Below, in pieces: positions 36,026 to 44,296 of a DNA stretch of 64,000 nt. A program made the translations under genes and the position numbers. Each line of letters begins with the position of its first letter. Positions within the stretch are counted from its first letter, which is position 1. This DNA is from Alicyclobacillaceae bacterium (GTDB taxonomy: Bacteria > Bacillota > Bacilli > Kyrpidiales > Kyrpidiaceae). A model generated the notes under the pieces. The model did no database searches. It was not told the DNA's origin and saw nothing but the letters and a program-made list of their open reading frames with translations. The DNA is taken from contig JASBVN010000004.1 of assembly GCA_029961045.1 (NCBI GenBank), positions 310,001-374,000 of the forward strand, read 5' to 3'.

Positions 36026-36946
36026 ATGGAAATGCGGTTGTTGGAATACGCCATTGAGGTGGCCCGACACAGAAGTTTTACCAAGGCGGCGGCCAGTCTC
36101 CACATCGCTCAGCCGTCTTTGAGTCAACAGATTGCCAAATTGGAGGACGAGTTGGGGGTGCGTTTGTTTTTCCGGGGGCCCAAAGGGATTTTTCCAACTC
36201 CGGAAGGGGTTTTGTTTTTGAAACGCGCCGAACAGATTCTACAATTGAGGGAAGACCTGAAAAGGGAGATATTTGAGAAAACCGTCGGCATGGGGGACAC
36301 ATTGACGATCGGGGCAACTCCGATCACCGTCAGACACATTCTTCCTTCCGTCCTCGAACAATATCAGTTGCGCTACCCGGAGGTTCGAATCCATCTAATT
36401 GAGGAGCCCCCGGAGACACTTCACGATCTCACCGCACGCGGATCGGTCGACATCTCCATCCTGGCCTTGCCCGTGGAGGATTCTTGCATCGCCATCCAAC
36501 CGATGTTCACCGAACCCATTTATGTCGCCCTACCGACCGAACGCAAGCCATGGATGTCCGAGAGGTTGGCTTCCTTCGTCGTGCAACGATTGCCCCGGAT
36601 CTCTCTGACAGAATTAGCGGATTGCCCGTTCATTTTACTTAAAAAGGAATACAAATTTCGCCATTCCGTCCTTGAGTTGTGCGCCAAATCCGGTTTTCAA
36701 CCGCGTGTGGCGTACGAAACGAACAACATTGAAACGGCACAGGCTTTTGCCGCGTACGGACTAGGCGTGACATTGATTCCTGATTTAATTAGAAAATCCG
36801 CACGGGTGGATGAAAAACAACCGTTGTATATGGAATTGGAAGAGCAGCCGACTCGAACCGTCGTGTTTGCTTATCGGAAGGATCGCTATCTCAGTCTGAC
36901 CGCCCGGGCCCTAATGGATATCTACGGGGAGTTGAAAGAGGAGTAA
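36026..36946 (+). CDS. LysR-family transcriptional regulator
   Basis: Regulator of 306 aa from the ATG at 36026 (AGAGGTGA ribosome binding site). The N-terminal winged helix reads MRLLEYAIEVARHRSFTKAA, then SLSQQIAKLEDELGVRLFFR. The C-terminal part (about 90-300) is a ligand-binding domain that would sense a pathway metabolite. It is transcribed divergently from the CoA operon, the usual arrangement for itaconate-type clusters with a LysR activator. Control of the operon is inferred from position and from the palindromes between them. Confidence 0.93.
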   Translation: MEMRLLEYAIEVARHRSFTKAAASLHIAQPSLSQQIAKLEDELGVRLFFRGPKGIFPTPEGVLFLKRAEQILQLREDLKREIFEKTVGMGDTLTIGATPITVRHILPSVLEQYQLRYPEVRIHLIEEPPETLHDLTARGSVDISILALPVEDSCIAIQPMFTEPIYVALPTERKPWMSERLASFVVQRLPRISLTELADCPFILLKKEYKFRHSVLELCAKSGFQPRVAYETNNIETAQAFAAYGLGVTLIPDLIRKSARVDEKQPLYMELEEQPTRTVVFAYRKDRYLSLTARALMDIYGELKEE

Positions 36947-37008
36947 TGTCCCTTCACTCCCGGAAAGACCCGTGCCCTTGCGGAACCCGGAAATCCGATA
37001 CACGCCGA

Positions 37009-37043
37009 GGGCCGCCCTGCGCAACGCGGTTGCGGGGCGGCCC
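37009..37043. terminator. GC-rich hairpin between convergent lysR and bshA
   Basis: Arms GGGCCGCC (37009-37016) and GGCGGCCC (37036-37043) with further inner pairing (TGCGCAAC/GTTGCG). No T tract follows on either strand, so it is a transcription barrier or weak bidirectional terminator rather than a canonical one. Confidence 0.45.
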
Positions 37044-37059
37044 ATCCGACATCCGGCCG

Positions 37060-38220
37060 TCAATTCGCGCTGCTTTCCCTCCGGCCGGCTGCACGGTACC
37101 GGCCCTCCAGCACGCCCTGGTAGAGCTGCTCATATTTCAGAACTTGGCGCGCCGCAGAAAAATATGTCTCCACCCTCATGCGTCCGGCATCGGCAAACTC
37201 CCTGTGCAACACGGGATCATCCAGCAGCAGATTCACGTACTCAATCATGGCTTGGATATTTCCGACTTCCGTTAGAAAACCGTTCTTCCCGTGCACGACC
37301 ACTTCCGGAATGCCTCCGACTGCGGTGGCCACCACGGGGGTTTTACAAGCCATTGCTTCAATCGCGACCAATCCAAAACTCTCTTTTTCGGACGGTAAAA
37401 GCAGAACGTCCGACATGGAAAGAACGGAATTCACCTCTTGTTGTTTTCCGACAAAAAACACGTCTTCTTCCACGCCTAAATCCCGGACTAAAAACCTCGC
37501 AAGAGGAAGCTCGGGACCTTCGCCGACGAGGAGGAGCTTTGCCCTGCGCGTTTTTCGAACACCGGCAAACACCCGGATGACATCCGGAACCCTTTTTACA
37601 GAACGAAAATTAGAAATATGTACTAAAATCGGTTCTCCGTCTGGCGCATACTGTTCCCGGAGCTGGGACACGTCTCGCCGATAATAATGAGAAGTGTCCA
37701 CAAAGTTGTATATGATTTCAATGTCCCTGGTGGTGTTGAGGATCCGCCGGGTATCGTCCGCCAAGCTCATGGAGACTGCGGTAACCGCGTCGCTTTTTTC
37801 AATTCCGAGCCGGATGGCGTCAAAGAGCGACCAGTCATGGGCGAGAACCGTGATATCCGTCCCGTGCAGCGTCGTCACGACTTGAACGGGGTGTCCCGGG
37901 CACATTTGTTTCGCTAAAAACGCGCATACCGCAAAGGGGACGACATAGTGCACATGGAGGATGTCGAGGGAATAGGTTTTGATCACATCGGCCATTTTAC
38001 AGGCCAATGTCAGTTCAAAGGGGGGATTCCGGAACACGTCATATTTTTGCATTTCCACTTCGTGCAGGTAGACGTTTTCCCGAAACTCTCCCAACCGGAA
38101 AGGGGTTCCATCCGAAATAAAATGAATTTCATGCCCTCTCAAAGAAAGACTTTTTCCCAATTCCGTGGCCAATGCTCCGGAACCGCCCACCGAAGAATAA
38201 CAAGCAATTCCGATTTTCAT
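37060..38220 (-). CDS. bshA: N-acetyl-alpha-D-glucosaminyl L-malate synthase (bacillithiol synthesis)
   Basis: GT4 glycosyltransferase of 386 aa making GlcNAc-malate from UDP-GlcNAc and L-malate, the first step to bacillithiol. The N-terminus MKIGIACYSSVGGSGALA, the VTTLHGTDIT segment, and the donor-binding SEKESFGLVAIEA with GGIPEVV are BshA features. The ATG at 38220 has a GGAGG ribosome binding site. Downstream end of a cluster with an amidohydrolase, bshC and a DinB-like gene. Confidence 0.94.
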   Translation of the reverse strand: MKIGIACYSSVGGSGALATELGKSLSLRGHEIHFISDGTPFRLGEFRENVYLHEVEMQKYDVFRNPPFELTLACKMADVIKTYSLDILHVHYVVPFAVCAFLAKQMCPGHPVQVVTTLHGTDITVLAHDWSLFDAIRLGIEKSDAVTAVSMSLADDTRRILNTTRDIEIIYNFVDTSHYYRRDVSQLREQYAPDGEPILVHISNFRSVKRVPDVIRVFAGVRKTRRAKLLLVGEGPELPLARFLVRDLGVEEDVFFVGKQQEVNSVLSMSDVLLLPSEKESFGLVAIEAMACKTPVVATAVGGIPEVVVHGKNGFLTEVGNIQAMIEYVNLLLDDPVLHREFADAGRMRVETYFSAARQVLKYEQLYQGVLEGRYRAAGRRESSAN

Positions 38221-38306
38221 TCCCTCCACCTCCGCCTCCGCGGATACCTAGATCGCCTCCCTGCGGTTCCAACGTGAAGGGACGGCAACAGAAAAGATCC
38301 TCCGTT

Positions 38307-39233
38307 TCATTCTTCCTCGGCAATCTTTAGGAGCCGTGCGGCATTTCGGTAGAAAACCATGTCGATCTCGTCTTGGGTCATCCCAATTTCCCGGCAAGCC
38401 TCCACTTGATCCACCAGATACCGGTAGGCAAAACCTCTTGGGAACCAACTGGAGTCGCTGCCGAAGACGATTCGCTCGGGTCCTATGGTTTCGTACGCCT
38501 TTGCAAACAAGTCGCGCAACGTAAGCGGATACGGCATCCAGCGAATCCAGTCATTCGACCCCGATCCGTCGACATAGATATTGGGAGCCGACCAGCAGAG
38601 ATGCAACAGCTCTTGCCAGTAACCTGCGCCGAAATGAGGAATAATAAAGGGAATATCCGTGTAGGTTTGTGCAACTTTCGCCAACGTCAGCGGGCTAATA
38701 TAGGGATGGTGCACAATACCTCCCGGACCTCCCAGAATGCCGAAATGAATCAGGACGGGCAGTTTGCGGTCCGCTAAGTATTTCCATATCCTACTAAATT
38801 CCGGTGCTTCAAACGGCTTTGTCATCAACGGTCCAAACAATTTCAAACCGGAAAGTCCAAGTTCCTCAATTCCGCGCACAATTTCGTCGTACGCATTTTC
38901 TTGCTCCAAACGCACATGAACAAAACCGATAAATTTATCCGGGTGGCGCTTCACCACCGAGGCGAGCGTATCGTTGCCCCCGCCCGTAACGAAGACAATT
39001 TTGGATATATTGTATTTGTCCAGCTCCGCGGCCCAGCGATCTGCTTGGACCTCATTTCCGGGATGAGTGGTTTCTGGATCGTCAAAACCGAAACGCTTCC
39101 GCCACTCTGCCCGCAGCTTTTTGCGATAAGCTTTAACGAGCGGATGAACCTCATGTTCCACCGGTTGACCCGCTTGGGGGGCGGCGGGAAAATGCGCATG
39201 GATGTCGATAATCCTTCGGAGATGGACTTCCAT
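38307..39233 (-). CDS. Amidohydrolase-2 family metal hydrolase inside the bacillithiol cluster
   Basis: TIM-barrel amidohydrolase (ACMSD-like, PF04909 type) of 308 aa. Metal ligands visible are IHAH (His12, His14), a His in LPVLIHFGILGG, IPHFGAG and the Asp of VFGSDSSWFPRG. It has a GGAGG ribosome binding site and is 20 bases after bshC and 86 bases before bshA, so it is very likely co-transcribed with them. BshB, the usual deacetylase, is a PIG-L-type protein and is not in the window. Whether this enzyme serves bacillithiol metabolism is unknown. Confidence 0.82.
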   Translation of the reverse strand: MEVHLRRIIDIHAHFPAAPQAGQPVEHEVHPLVKAYRKKLRAEWRKRFGFDDPETTHPGNEVQADRWAAELDKYNISKIVFVTGGGNDTLASVVKRHPDKFIGFVHVRLEQENAYDEIVRGIEELGLSGLKLFGPLMTKPFEAPEFSRIWKYLADRKLPVLIHFGILGGPGGIVHHPYISPLTLAKVAQTYTDIPFIIPHFGAGYWQELLHLCWSAPNIYVDGSGSNDWIRWMPYPLTLRDLFAKAYETIGPERIVFGSDSSWFPRGFAYRYLVDQVEACREIGMTQDEIDMVFYRNAARLLKIAEEE

Positions 39234-39253
39234 CGCGAATCCTCCAGTGTCAC

Positions 39254-40897
39254 TCAGATATAAATGATTTTATGGAACCCGTTGTTTTCGACCGGGGTCT
39301 CAATCAGTTCCCTCAACCAAAGCGGTCCGTACTTGTTCAAATACGCAAAAATGTTATACACCCTTTCTTGAAGTTTGCCCATCGGTACGATGTTCTGGCG
39401 AATTCGTTCAAATCTCCTCCCGATGGATTCAAATTGCTCCTGATACGAGGCCATCGCGCGGGTCTCTAGAAAAGTGATATGTTTTAAGATTTTATCCATG
39501 TTCGTCTTCCCTAGATCGCGCATTCCGGGATTGATGCTTGACACCAGCTCGAGAATGGGCGTATAGAGATCCACAAAATCCTGTTTGACTTGGTTAAAGC
39601 GATCTTTTAATTTGAGCGTGTCCCGCTCCTCCAACCAAGCCTTCTTTTTCTGCTCGATGTACCCGCCGTCGGCCACCGCATGCTCCAGGAGGATGCCGTA
39701 GTGCTGCATGTGCTTCTGAATCGATTGTTCGAGAATGGTGAACTGTAAACGGGGGACGATGATCGGCATTTTCATTTCAAACAAGTGAAAGGCGTCGCGA
39801 AGCAAACCCCAATACGCGATTTCCCCCGGTCCCAGGACCGCGGCGAGAACCGGAAACAAGAATTCTTGCATGATCGGACGAGTCGCTACATTATTGCTGA
39901 AGGAACCGGGGTTCCTTCTCGCCAGTTGCAGCAACTCATTTTCCGTAAACCGGACACTCCCTCTTCTATCGGTAAAACCGCCGAATTCATCGCCCTGCAA
40001 GAGCGTTCTTTCCCCCTGGTGATCGACAAAAAGGTTCGCGCTCTCCTCTTTGATCTCGAATTGGGCGCCGTATCCCAGAGATTCGACCTTTCGTTTTCCG
40101 TTCAACAGCGCATGATTCATTTCACGCCATCGGGTAATGAACTGTTCAAACATCGGTCCTTCTATTTGCCGTAGATTCGGGTCGTCCGAATCCACGAGCA
40201 CAAGGCCGTGAGAACCGAAAAACCAAGCCATGATCCGCGCGAAAACCTCGACCAAGGTCTTTGAGTTTTCCGTGATATGGGCGAGTCTCTGGATCACTTC
40301 TCCCTTGAATTCCGTATCCATCAACGACTGACGGAATTGATACAAAACATCCTCCCACTGGGAGGAACTCAGGGCGAGCCGGCTGATGGAAGTCCGTTTT
40401 CCTGTAGGGTGATCCACTTTTATTTTCCGGATTTCGAGATCTTGAGTTACATAGTAAATATGATTCACTTCATCAAAATCGTGATCTTCTCCGGCAATCC
40501 AAAAAACCGGGATCACCGGCCGCCGCAATTTGCGTGATGCTTCTCTAGCCGTCTGGACAATGGTGATGGCTTTGTAGATGACCAATAGCGGCCCGGTAAA
40601 GAGACACGCTTGGTGTCCCCCGACCACAACCAGGGTTTTCTCGTCCTCCAGTAAGCGAATCGCGGCCAGCGCTTCCGGAGCATTTTCAATTCTTTTATTG
40701 AAGGTATACAGGGCCTCCACGATCTGTTTTCGATCTGCCCGCGGTCCTTTTTGTTGATCCAAAAACCGGAACCGTTGCTCCCAAGCCTCTTCCTTCCAGG
40801 AAGGGTAGTCAAACAATTCCTGAACACGCGTGAAATGGTTGACGTAATCTTCGGCTATTGGTTGGCTTTGTTTGATATGACAATCCTCGATTCTCAT
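39254..40897 (-). CDS. bshC: Bacillithiol synthase, cysteine-adding enzyme
   Basis: Adds cysteine to glucosaminyl-malate in the last step of bacillithiol synthesis. The protein is 547 aa from the ATG at 40897 (AGGTGG ribosome binding site); 10 extra N-terminal codons are open upstream. Family features are VVGGHQACLFTGPLLVIYK, PVFWIAGEDHDFDEVNH and a C-terminal coiled coil (about 440-520). The match in length and in these blocks to Bacillus BshC is clear. Confidence 0.93.
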   Translation of the reverse strand: MRIEDCHIKQSQPIAEDYVNHFTRVQELFDYPSWKEEAWEQRFRFLDQQKGPRADRKQIVEALYTFNKRIENAPEALAAIRLLEDEKTLVVVGGHQACLFTGPLLVIYKAITIVQTAREASRKLRRPVIPVFWIAGEDHDFDEVNHIYYVTQDLEIRKIKVDHPTGKRTSISRLALSSSQWEDVLYQFRQSLMDTEFKGEVIQRLAHITENSKTLVEVFARIMAWFFGSHGLVLVDSDDPNLRQIEGPMFEQFITRWREMNHALLNGKRKVESLGYGAQFEIKEESANLFVDHQGERTLLQGDEFGGFTDRRGSVRFTENELLQLARRNPGSFSNNVATRPIMQEFLFPVLAAVLGPGEIAYWGLLRDAFHLFEMKMPIIVPRLQFTILEQSIQKHMQHYGILLEHAVADGGYIEQKKKAWLEERDTLKLKDRFNQVKQDFVDLYTPILELVSSINPGMRDLGKTNMDKILKHITFLETRAMASYQEQFESIGRRFERIRQNIVPMGKLQERVYNIFAYLNKYGPLWLRELIETPVENNGFHKIIYI

Positions 40898-40930
40898 CCA
40901 CGACCACCTAGTTGGGCCAGCCATCATCCT

Positions 40931-41401
40931 TTACACGCTGAGATCGACGTAGAAAGGCGGCTCGATGTTCAAAATCCGCGCATACGTGATCAATTGGCCC
41001 TTGTGGTGCACTTCATGTCCGATCATTCGGTGAAGAATTTCGACTATGGGCTCGGTAATCCGGAGAGCGTGGATCGTCGCTTCCTTCTTCAAGTCGTCGT
41101 CGGAATATCCGGCAATCTTTTCCTCATGCTCCTTAGTCAAGTCCTGTAACAGTTTGCGCATCTCGGCCAGGGTAGCAGGAAGCGGCGGAATGTTCACATC
41201 GCGCCCCTCAATGGCCGCAAAGAAAAAATCGGGTGTCCAGGCAATGTGATGAATGAGTTCCAACGTGCTCATCCCTTTGTCCCACGGACGCCACGAAGCG
41301 CTCGATTCCGGAAATTTTTCGGCCAGGGAAAGAAGGGCATTGCGGTGCATCTTCCAACGCCTCAAGACCTGTTGAGCGGAAGAGTGTTTGTCGACTGACA
41401 T
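40931..41401 (-). CDS. DinB-family protein, possible bacillithiol S-transferase
   Basis: Four-helix DinB/YfiT-like protein, 156 aa, with an excellent AAGGAGGG ribosome binding site. Probable metal ligands are a His in ELIHHIAW (about 50-51) and the two His of MIGHEVHHKGQ (about 128-132). Some members of this superfamily transfer bacillithiol to electrophiles (BstA type). First gene of the bacillithiol cluster, 33 bases before bshC, which supports that role, though it is not proven by motif alone. Confidence 0.82.
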   Translation of the reverse strand: MSVDKHSSAQQVLRRWKMHRNALLSLAEKFPESSASWRPWDKGMSTLELIHHIAWTPDFFFAAIEGRDVNIPPLPATLAEMRKLLQDLTKEHEEKIAGYSDDDLKKEATIHALRITEPIVEILHRMIGHEVHHKGQLITYARILNIEPPFYVDLSV

Positions 41402-41485
41402 GTTGATCCCTCCTTGAGAGTATCGGGGGTAGGGTATGATACGCTTTCCATACTTAAAGACAATATATTTTATATTTTTTTGGTA

Positions 41486-41504
41486 CTATCTTACGATAAG
41501 GTAG
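41486..41504. promoter_or_regulatory. Inverted repeat overlapping the bacillithiol cluster promoter
   Basis: CTA-n-CTTA-N3-TAAG-n-TAG overlaps the -10 element and the start of the spacer of the promoter upstream of the DinB-like gene. It is placed to act as a repressor site. The cognate regulator is not identified. Confidence 0.4.
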
Positions 41505-41516
41505 ATCCCTTGTCAA
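41488..41516 (-). promoter_or_regulatory. Sigma-A promoter of the bacillithiol cluster
   Basis: Perfect -35 TTGACA (41516-41511), 17-base spacer, -10 TAAGAT (41493-41488), 87 bases upstream of the DinB-like ATG in a strongly AT-rich stretch. Confidence 0.75.
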
Positions 41517-41597
41517 GGCTAGATTTTTAAATTTTTCTTTCTAATAAACTTTTTACTTTTTAATGCAAGGATTGCACCGCAAGAGGCTTAAAACGTC

Positions 41598-41666
41598 AAA
41601 AGGGTATACCCTGCATCCCCGGCATCCCATTCCTTGGTACGCCGGGCACCCGCAGAGTATACCCCT
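41598..41666 (-). terminator. Long imperfect hairpin terminator after tRNA-Gly
   Basis: Starting 9 bases after the tRNA, GGGTATAC (minus strand, from 41665) pairs with GTATACCC ending at 41602. Inner pairing of CTGC with GCAG and GCCCGGC with GCCGGG makes a stem of about 64 bases with interior loops, followed by TTTT. Unusually long for a tRNA terminator. Confidence 0.6.
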
Positions 41667-41673
41667 CTTCCTT

Positions 41674-41749
41674 GGAGCGGATGACGGGACTCGAACCCGC
41701 AACTTTCAGCTTGGGAAGCTGACGCTCTACCAATTGAACTACATCCGCA
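41674..41749 (-). tRNA. tRNA-Gly (anticodon CCC)
   Basis: 76-base tRNA with encoded CCA end. Acceptor stem GCGGATG pairs with CATCCGC. D-arm sequence is GTTCAATTGGTAGAGC, anticodon stem TCAGC/GCTGA with loop TTCCCAA (anticodon CCC, decoding GGG), and T-arm GCGGGTTCGAGTCCCGT. It lies alone between cheR and the bacillithiol cluster, at the right end of the AT-rich accessory segment. Confidence 0.95.
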
Positions 41750-41778
41750 TGGAGGTTTACCGGATCGTTACACTTCTC

Positions 41779-41807
41779 ATCTTACAAATCCCTCGCCCTC
41801 TTGTCAA
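41779..41807 (-). promoter_or_regulatory. Promoter of tRNA-Gly
   Basis: Perfect -35 TTGACA (41807-41802), 17-base spacer, -10 TAAGAT (41784-41779), about 30 bases before the mature tRNA 5' end. The -35 overlaps the cheR stop codon. Confidence 0.75.
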
Positions 41808-42604
41808 CTCCTCGGAGTGAGATCGGATTTTTCATAAAAGAACGTACTAAATACGCGAAACCCGTATCGCTCGGGCTGAAAGATGGGCTCCGTGCTGCCG
41901 ACGAACAGAATTCCCCCGGGAACGAGGGAGTCCCAAAATTTCCGGTACAATTCAGTCTTGGCGTCTTCCGTGAAATAGATCATGACATTGCGACATACAA
42001 TCAGATCAAATCCTTTCTCGAAGGGATCGGCCAACAGGTTGTGGCGCCGGAAAGTCACCGACTGCTTGACCACCGGTTGGACTTCCCACCGGTCGTCGCC
42101 CAAGCGCTTGAAATATTTTCTTTTAACTTCCTCCGGCACACTTTCCAGGGACGAATTCCGGTACACGCCGGCTTTGGCTCGCTCCATAGCCGTTTCATCG
42201 ATATCCGTTGCGAGGATGTCGAACCGCTGGGGAGACAACCCGCCCTCCAAAAACACTATCGCCAACGTGTACGGCTCTTCCCCGGTGGAACAAGCGGCGC
42301 TCCAGCAGCGGATTTTCCGCGATGTTCCCAGATACCGCGGCACGAGGTCCTTCGCAATGACCTCCCATCGACCGGGATTTCTGTAAAATTCTGATACATT
42401 TATAGTCATTTTATCGAGAAATTCCTGATACACCTGCCGGTCACGCTTTAGTAATTCGAAAAATTCCTCCCAAGTGCCGCAGTTCCACTTTTGCCGTACC
42501 GAGTTGAGGCGCCTTTCCATTTGAGGGCGTTTGTACCGATGCAGGTCTACGCCGATCCAACGGTACAATTGTTCCGCAAACCACGAATACTCGTCTTTCG
42601 CCAC
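41804..42604 (-). CDS. cheR: Chemotaxis protein methyltransferase CheR
   Basis: S-adenosylmethionine-dependent methyltransferase of chemoreceptor glutamates, 266 aa, GTG start with a GGAGGAG ribosome binding site. The N-terminal all-helical CheR domain precedes the methyltransferase core with NVSEFYRNPGRWE, WSAACSTGEEPYTLA and FDLIVCRNVMIYF. Its place near ndk matches B. subtilis, where it sits between ndk and aroF. Confidence 0.96.
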   Translation of the reverse strand: MAKDEYSWFAEQLYRWIGVDLHRYKRPQMERRLNSVRQKWNCGTWEEFFELLKRDRQVYQEFLDKMTINVSEFYRNPGRWEVIAKDLVPRYLGTSRKIRCWSAACSTGEEPYTLAIVFLEGGLSPQRFDILATDIDETAMERAKAGVYRNSSLESVPEEVKRKYFKRLGDDRWEVQPVVKQSVTFRRHNLLADPFEKGFDLIVCRNVMIYFTEDAKTELYRKFWDSLVPGGILFVGSTEPIFQPERYGFRVFSTFFYEKSDLTPRS

Positions 42605-42657
42605 GTAGAGTCTCCTCCCGGTTCTTAGCCTAATCCGTCCGCTTAGAGGTGAGAGGC

Positions 42658-43581
42658 ATGTCCGGTTCCCGTGCCGATCGACGCCGTTTCCGCATCGGCC
42701 TGGCCCTCAGCGGAGGAAGCCTGAGGGGAGCAGGTCATCTCGGCGTTTTGGAGGTCCTGGAGGAAAACGGCATCCTCCCCGACATTGTCGCAGGGGTGAG
42801 CGCAGGTGCCGTGGTGGCCGCCCTGTACGCCCGGGGCATGCCGGTTTCCTCCATGATCGAACGCGCCCGCCGCCTGGCCGCCTCGACCTTGATCGACTGG
42901 GACGTACCGATTTGGCCTTTAATCAAATTCCTCCTGCTGTATCCCCTCTCCCGCACAGGCCTCCGGCCGAGCCCCCGGCGCCTGCTTCCCGACGGGCTCA
43001 TCCGGGGCCGCCGCCTCGAGGCGTTTCTCCGCAAGCTCTTCCGCGAATACCCCCAGCCTCGCCTTCCTTGCTTCCTCTTGGCCACAGACCTGGACGAAGC
43101 GACAACCGTGGTCTTCGGTTCCGCGCCGTCTTTGGAGGGCCTCTCCGGCGATCACCGCTACATTTCGCTGCGCCCTCCGGAGTGGGCGACCGCCGTTTGC
43201 GCCAGCTGCTCGATGCCCGGGATCTTCCGACCCGTTCGGTTCCGAGAGCGCAGGCTCGTGGACGGGGCGGTTCGCAACACCCTCCCGGCCGACCTCCTCT
43301 TCGCCGCGGGAGCCCAAAAAGTCATCGCCGTGGACCTCCATCTCGGAGAACTGGCAGACGACCGAATCGATTCCTTTGTCGACGTGTTGGACCGGTCCCT
43401 CACCATGATGCTGGCCGGCATCGCCGCCCTCCGGCTGTCTTCATACCCCGTTTTGCGCCTGGCGCCTCCAATCCCAGATATCGGGTGGACCGCTTTCCAC
43501 CGCATTCCCGAATGTATCGAAGCCGGAAGACAATACGCCCGGTCCCATTTACCCATGATTCAACGGTATCTGGAAGGGTGA
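42658..43581 (+). CDS. Patatin-like phospholipase (RssA/YchK-like)
   Basis: Ser-Asp dyad lipase-fold protein of 307 aa from the ATG at 42658 (GAGGTGA ribosome binding site). The oxyanion segment is LALSGGSLRGAGHLG, the nucleophile Ser48 lies in AGVSAGA and the catalytic Asp in LVDGAVRN. No signal peptide is seen, so it is probably cytosolic or membrane-associated. It is a lone plus-strand gene between cheR and ndk. The substrate is unknown. Confidence 0.88.
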   Translation: MSGSRADRRRFRIGLALSGGSLRGAGHLGVLEVLEENGILPDIVAGVSAGAVVAALYARGMPVSSMIERARRLAASTLIDWDVPIWPLIKFLLLYPLSRTGLRPSPRRLLPDGLIRGRRLEAFLRKLFREYPQPRLPCFLLATDLDEATTVVFGSAPSLEGLSGDHRYISLRPPEWATAVCASCSMPGIFRPVRFRERRLVDGAVRNTLPADLLFAAGAQKVIAVDLHLGELADDRIDSFVDVLDRSLTMMLAGIAALRLSSYPVLRLAPPIPDIGWTAFHRIPECIEAGRQYARSHLPMIQRYLEG

Positions 43582-43676
43582 CGGGCTTCCGCCGCCCGGG
43601 GCGTCGCGCAGCAGACACCGCGCCCGCCCCAGATGCGCCGGACGCGGCGCCCCCGGGGGAGAGTGCGGCATCCGGA

Positions 43677-44120
43677 TCAAATCCAGCGGGAAAGGGATCT
43701 CTCGTAATCGACCAGCGACTCACCACCGAACCACAAGGCGATCTCCCGGGCCGCACTTTCGGGAGAATCGGACCCATGTACGATGTTCATGCCGACCGAA
43801 AGGGCATAATCCCCGCGAATCGTACCCGGATCCGCCTCTTGGGGATTGGTCTTCCCCATCATCCGGCGCACCACTCCGATCGCGCCGGGGCCTCTCCACA
43901 CCATGGCGAATACAGGGCCGGAGGTGATAAAGGACACCAATTCCTCAAAAAAGGGTTTGTCCCGGTGTTCCGCATAATGCTGTTCCGCCAATTCCCGGGA
44001 AACGGTCATCAGTTTAGCGGCTACCAGCTGCAATCCGCGCTTTTCGAACCGGGACACGATTTCCCCCACTAGCCCGCGTTGGACGCCGTCGGGCTTGATC
44101 ATGACAAACGTTTGTTCCAT
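43677..44120 (-). CDS. ndk: Nucleoside diphosphate kinase
   Basis: Balances nucleoside triphosphate pools by a phospho-histidine mechanism. The protein is 147 aa from the ATG at 44120; the open frame further upstream is not used. N-terminal [13 protein letters not shown] and the active-site His115 in NIVHGSDS are present. It is separated by 176 bases from hepT, as the next backbone gene. Confidence 0.97.
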   Translation of the reverse strand: MEQTFVMIKPDGVQRGLVGEIVSRFEKRGLQLVAAKLMTVSRELAEQHYAEHRDKPFFEELVSFITSGPVFAMVWRGPGAIGVVRRMMGKTNPQEADPGTIRGDYALSVGMNIVHGSDSPESAAREIALWFGGESLVDYERSLSRWI

Positions 44121-44296
44121 CCCCTCGACACTCCTTACCACAAACGGGCTTGCAGCGCGTCCGGGCCCGGCGAGCAAACCCGAAGCGCGCCCGAAACATT
44201 ATACCCAACCGCCGGGACCCCGGACAAGCGAGGATCCATCCGTCGGGCAGAGACCCACACGACGGCCGGGACGGCCTTGTGACTCCCTCATTCCTC

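Noticed and set aside
41598-41749. tRNA-Gly as attachment site of a mobile island
   Set aside because: No integrase, no relaxase and no repeat of the tRNA 3' end was seen at the other side (22-23 kb). Noted only as a boundary coincidence.
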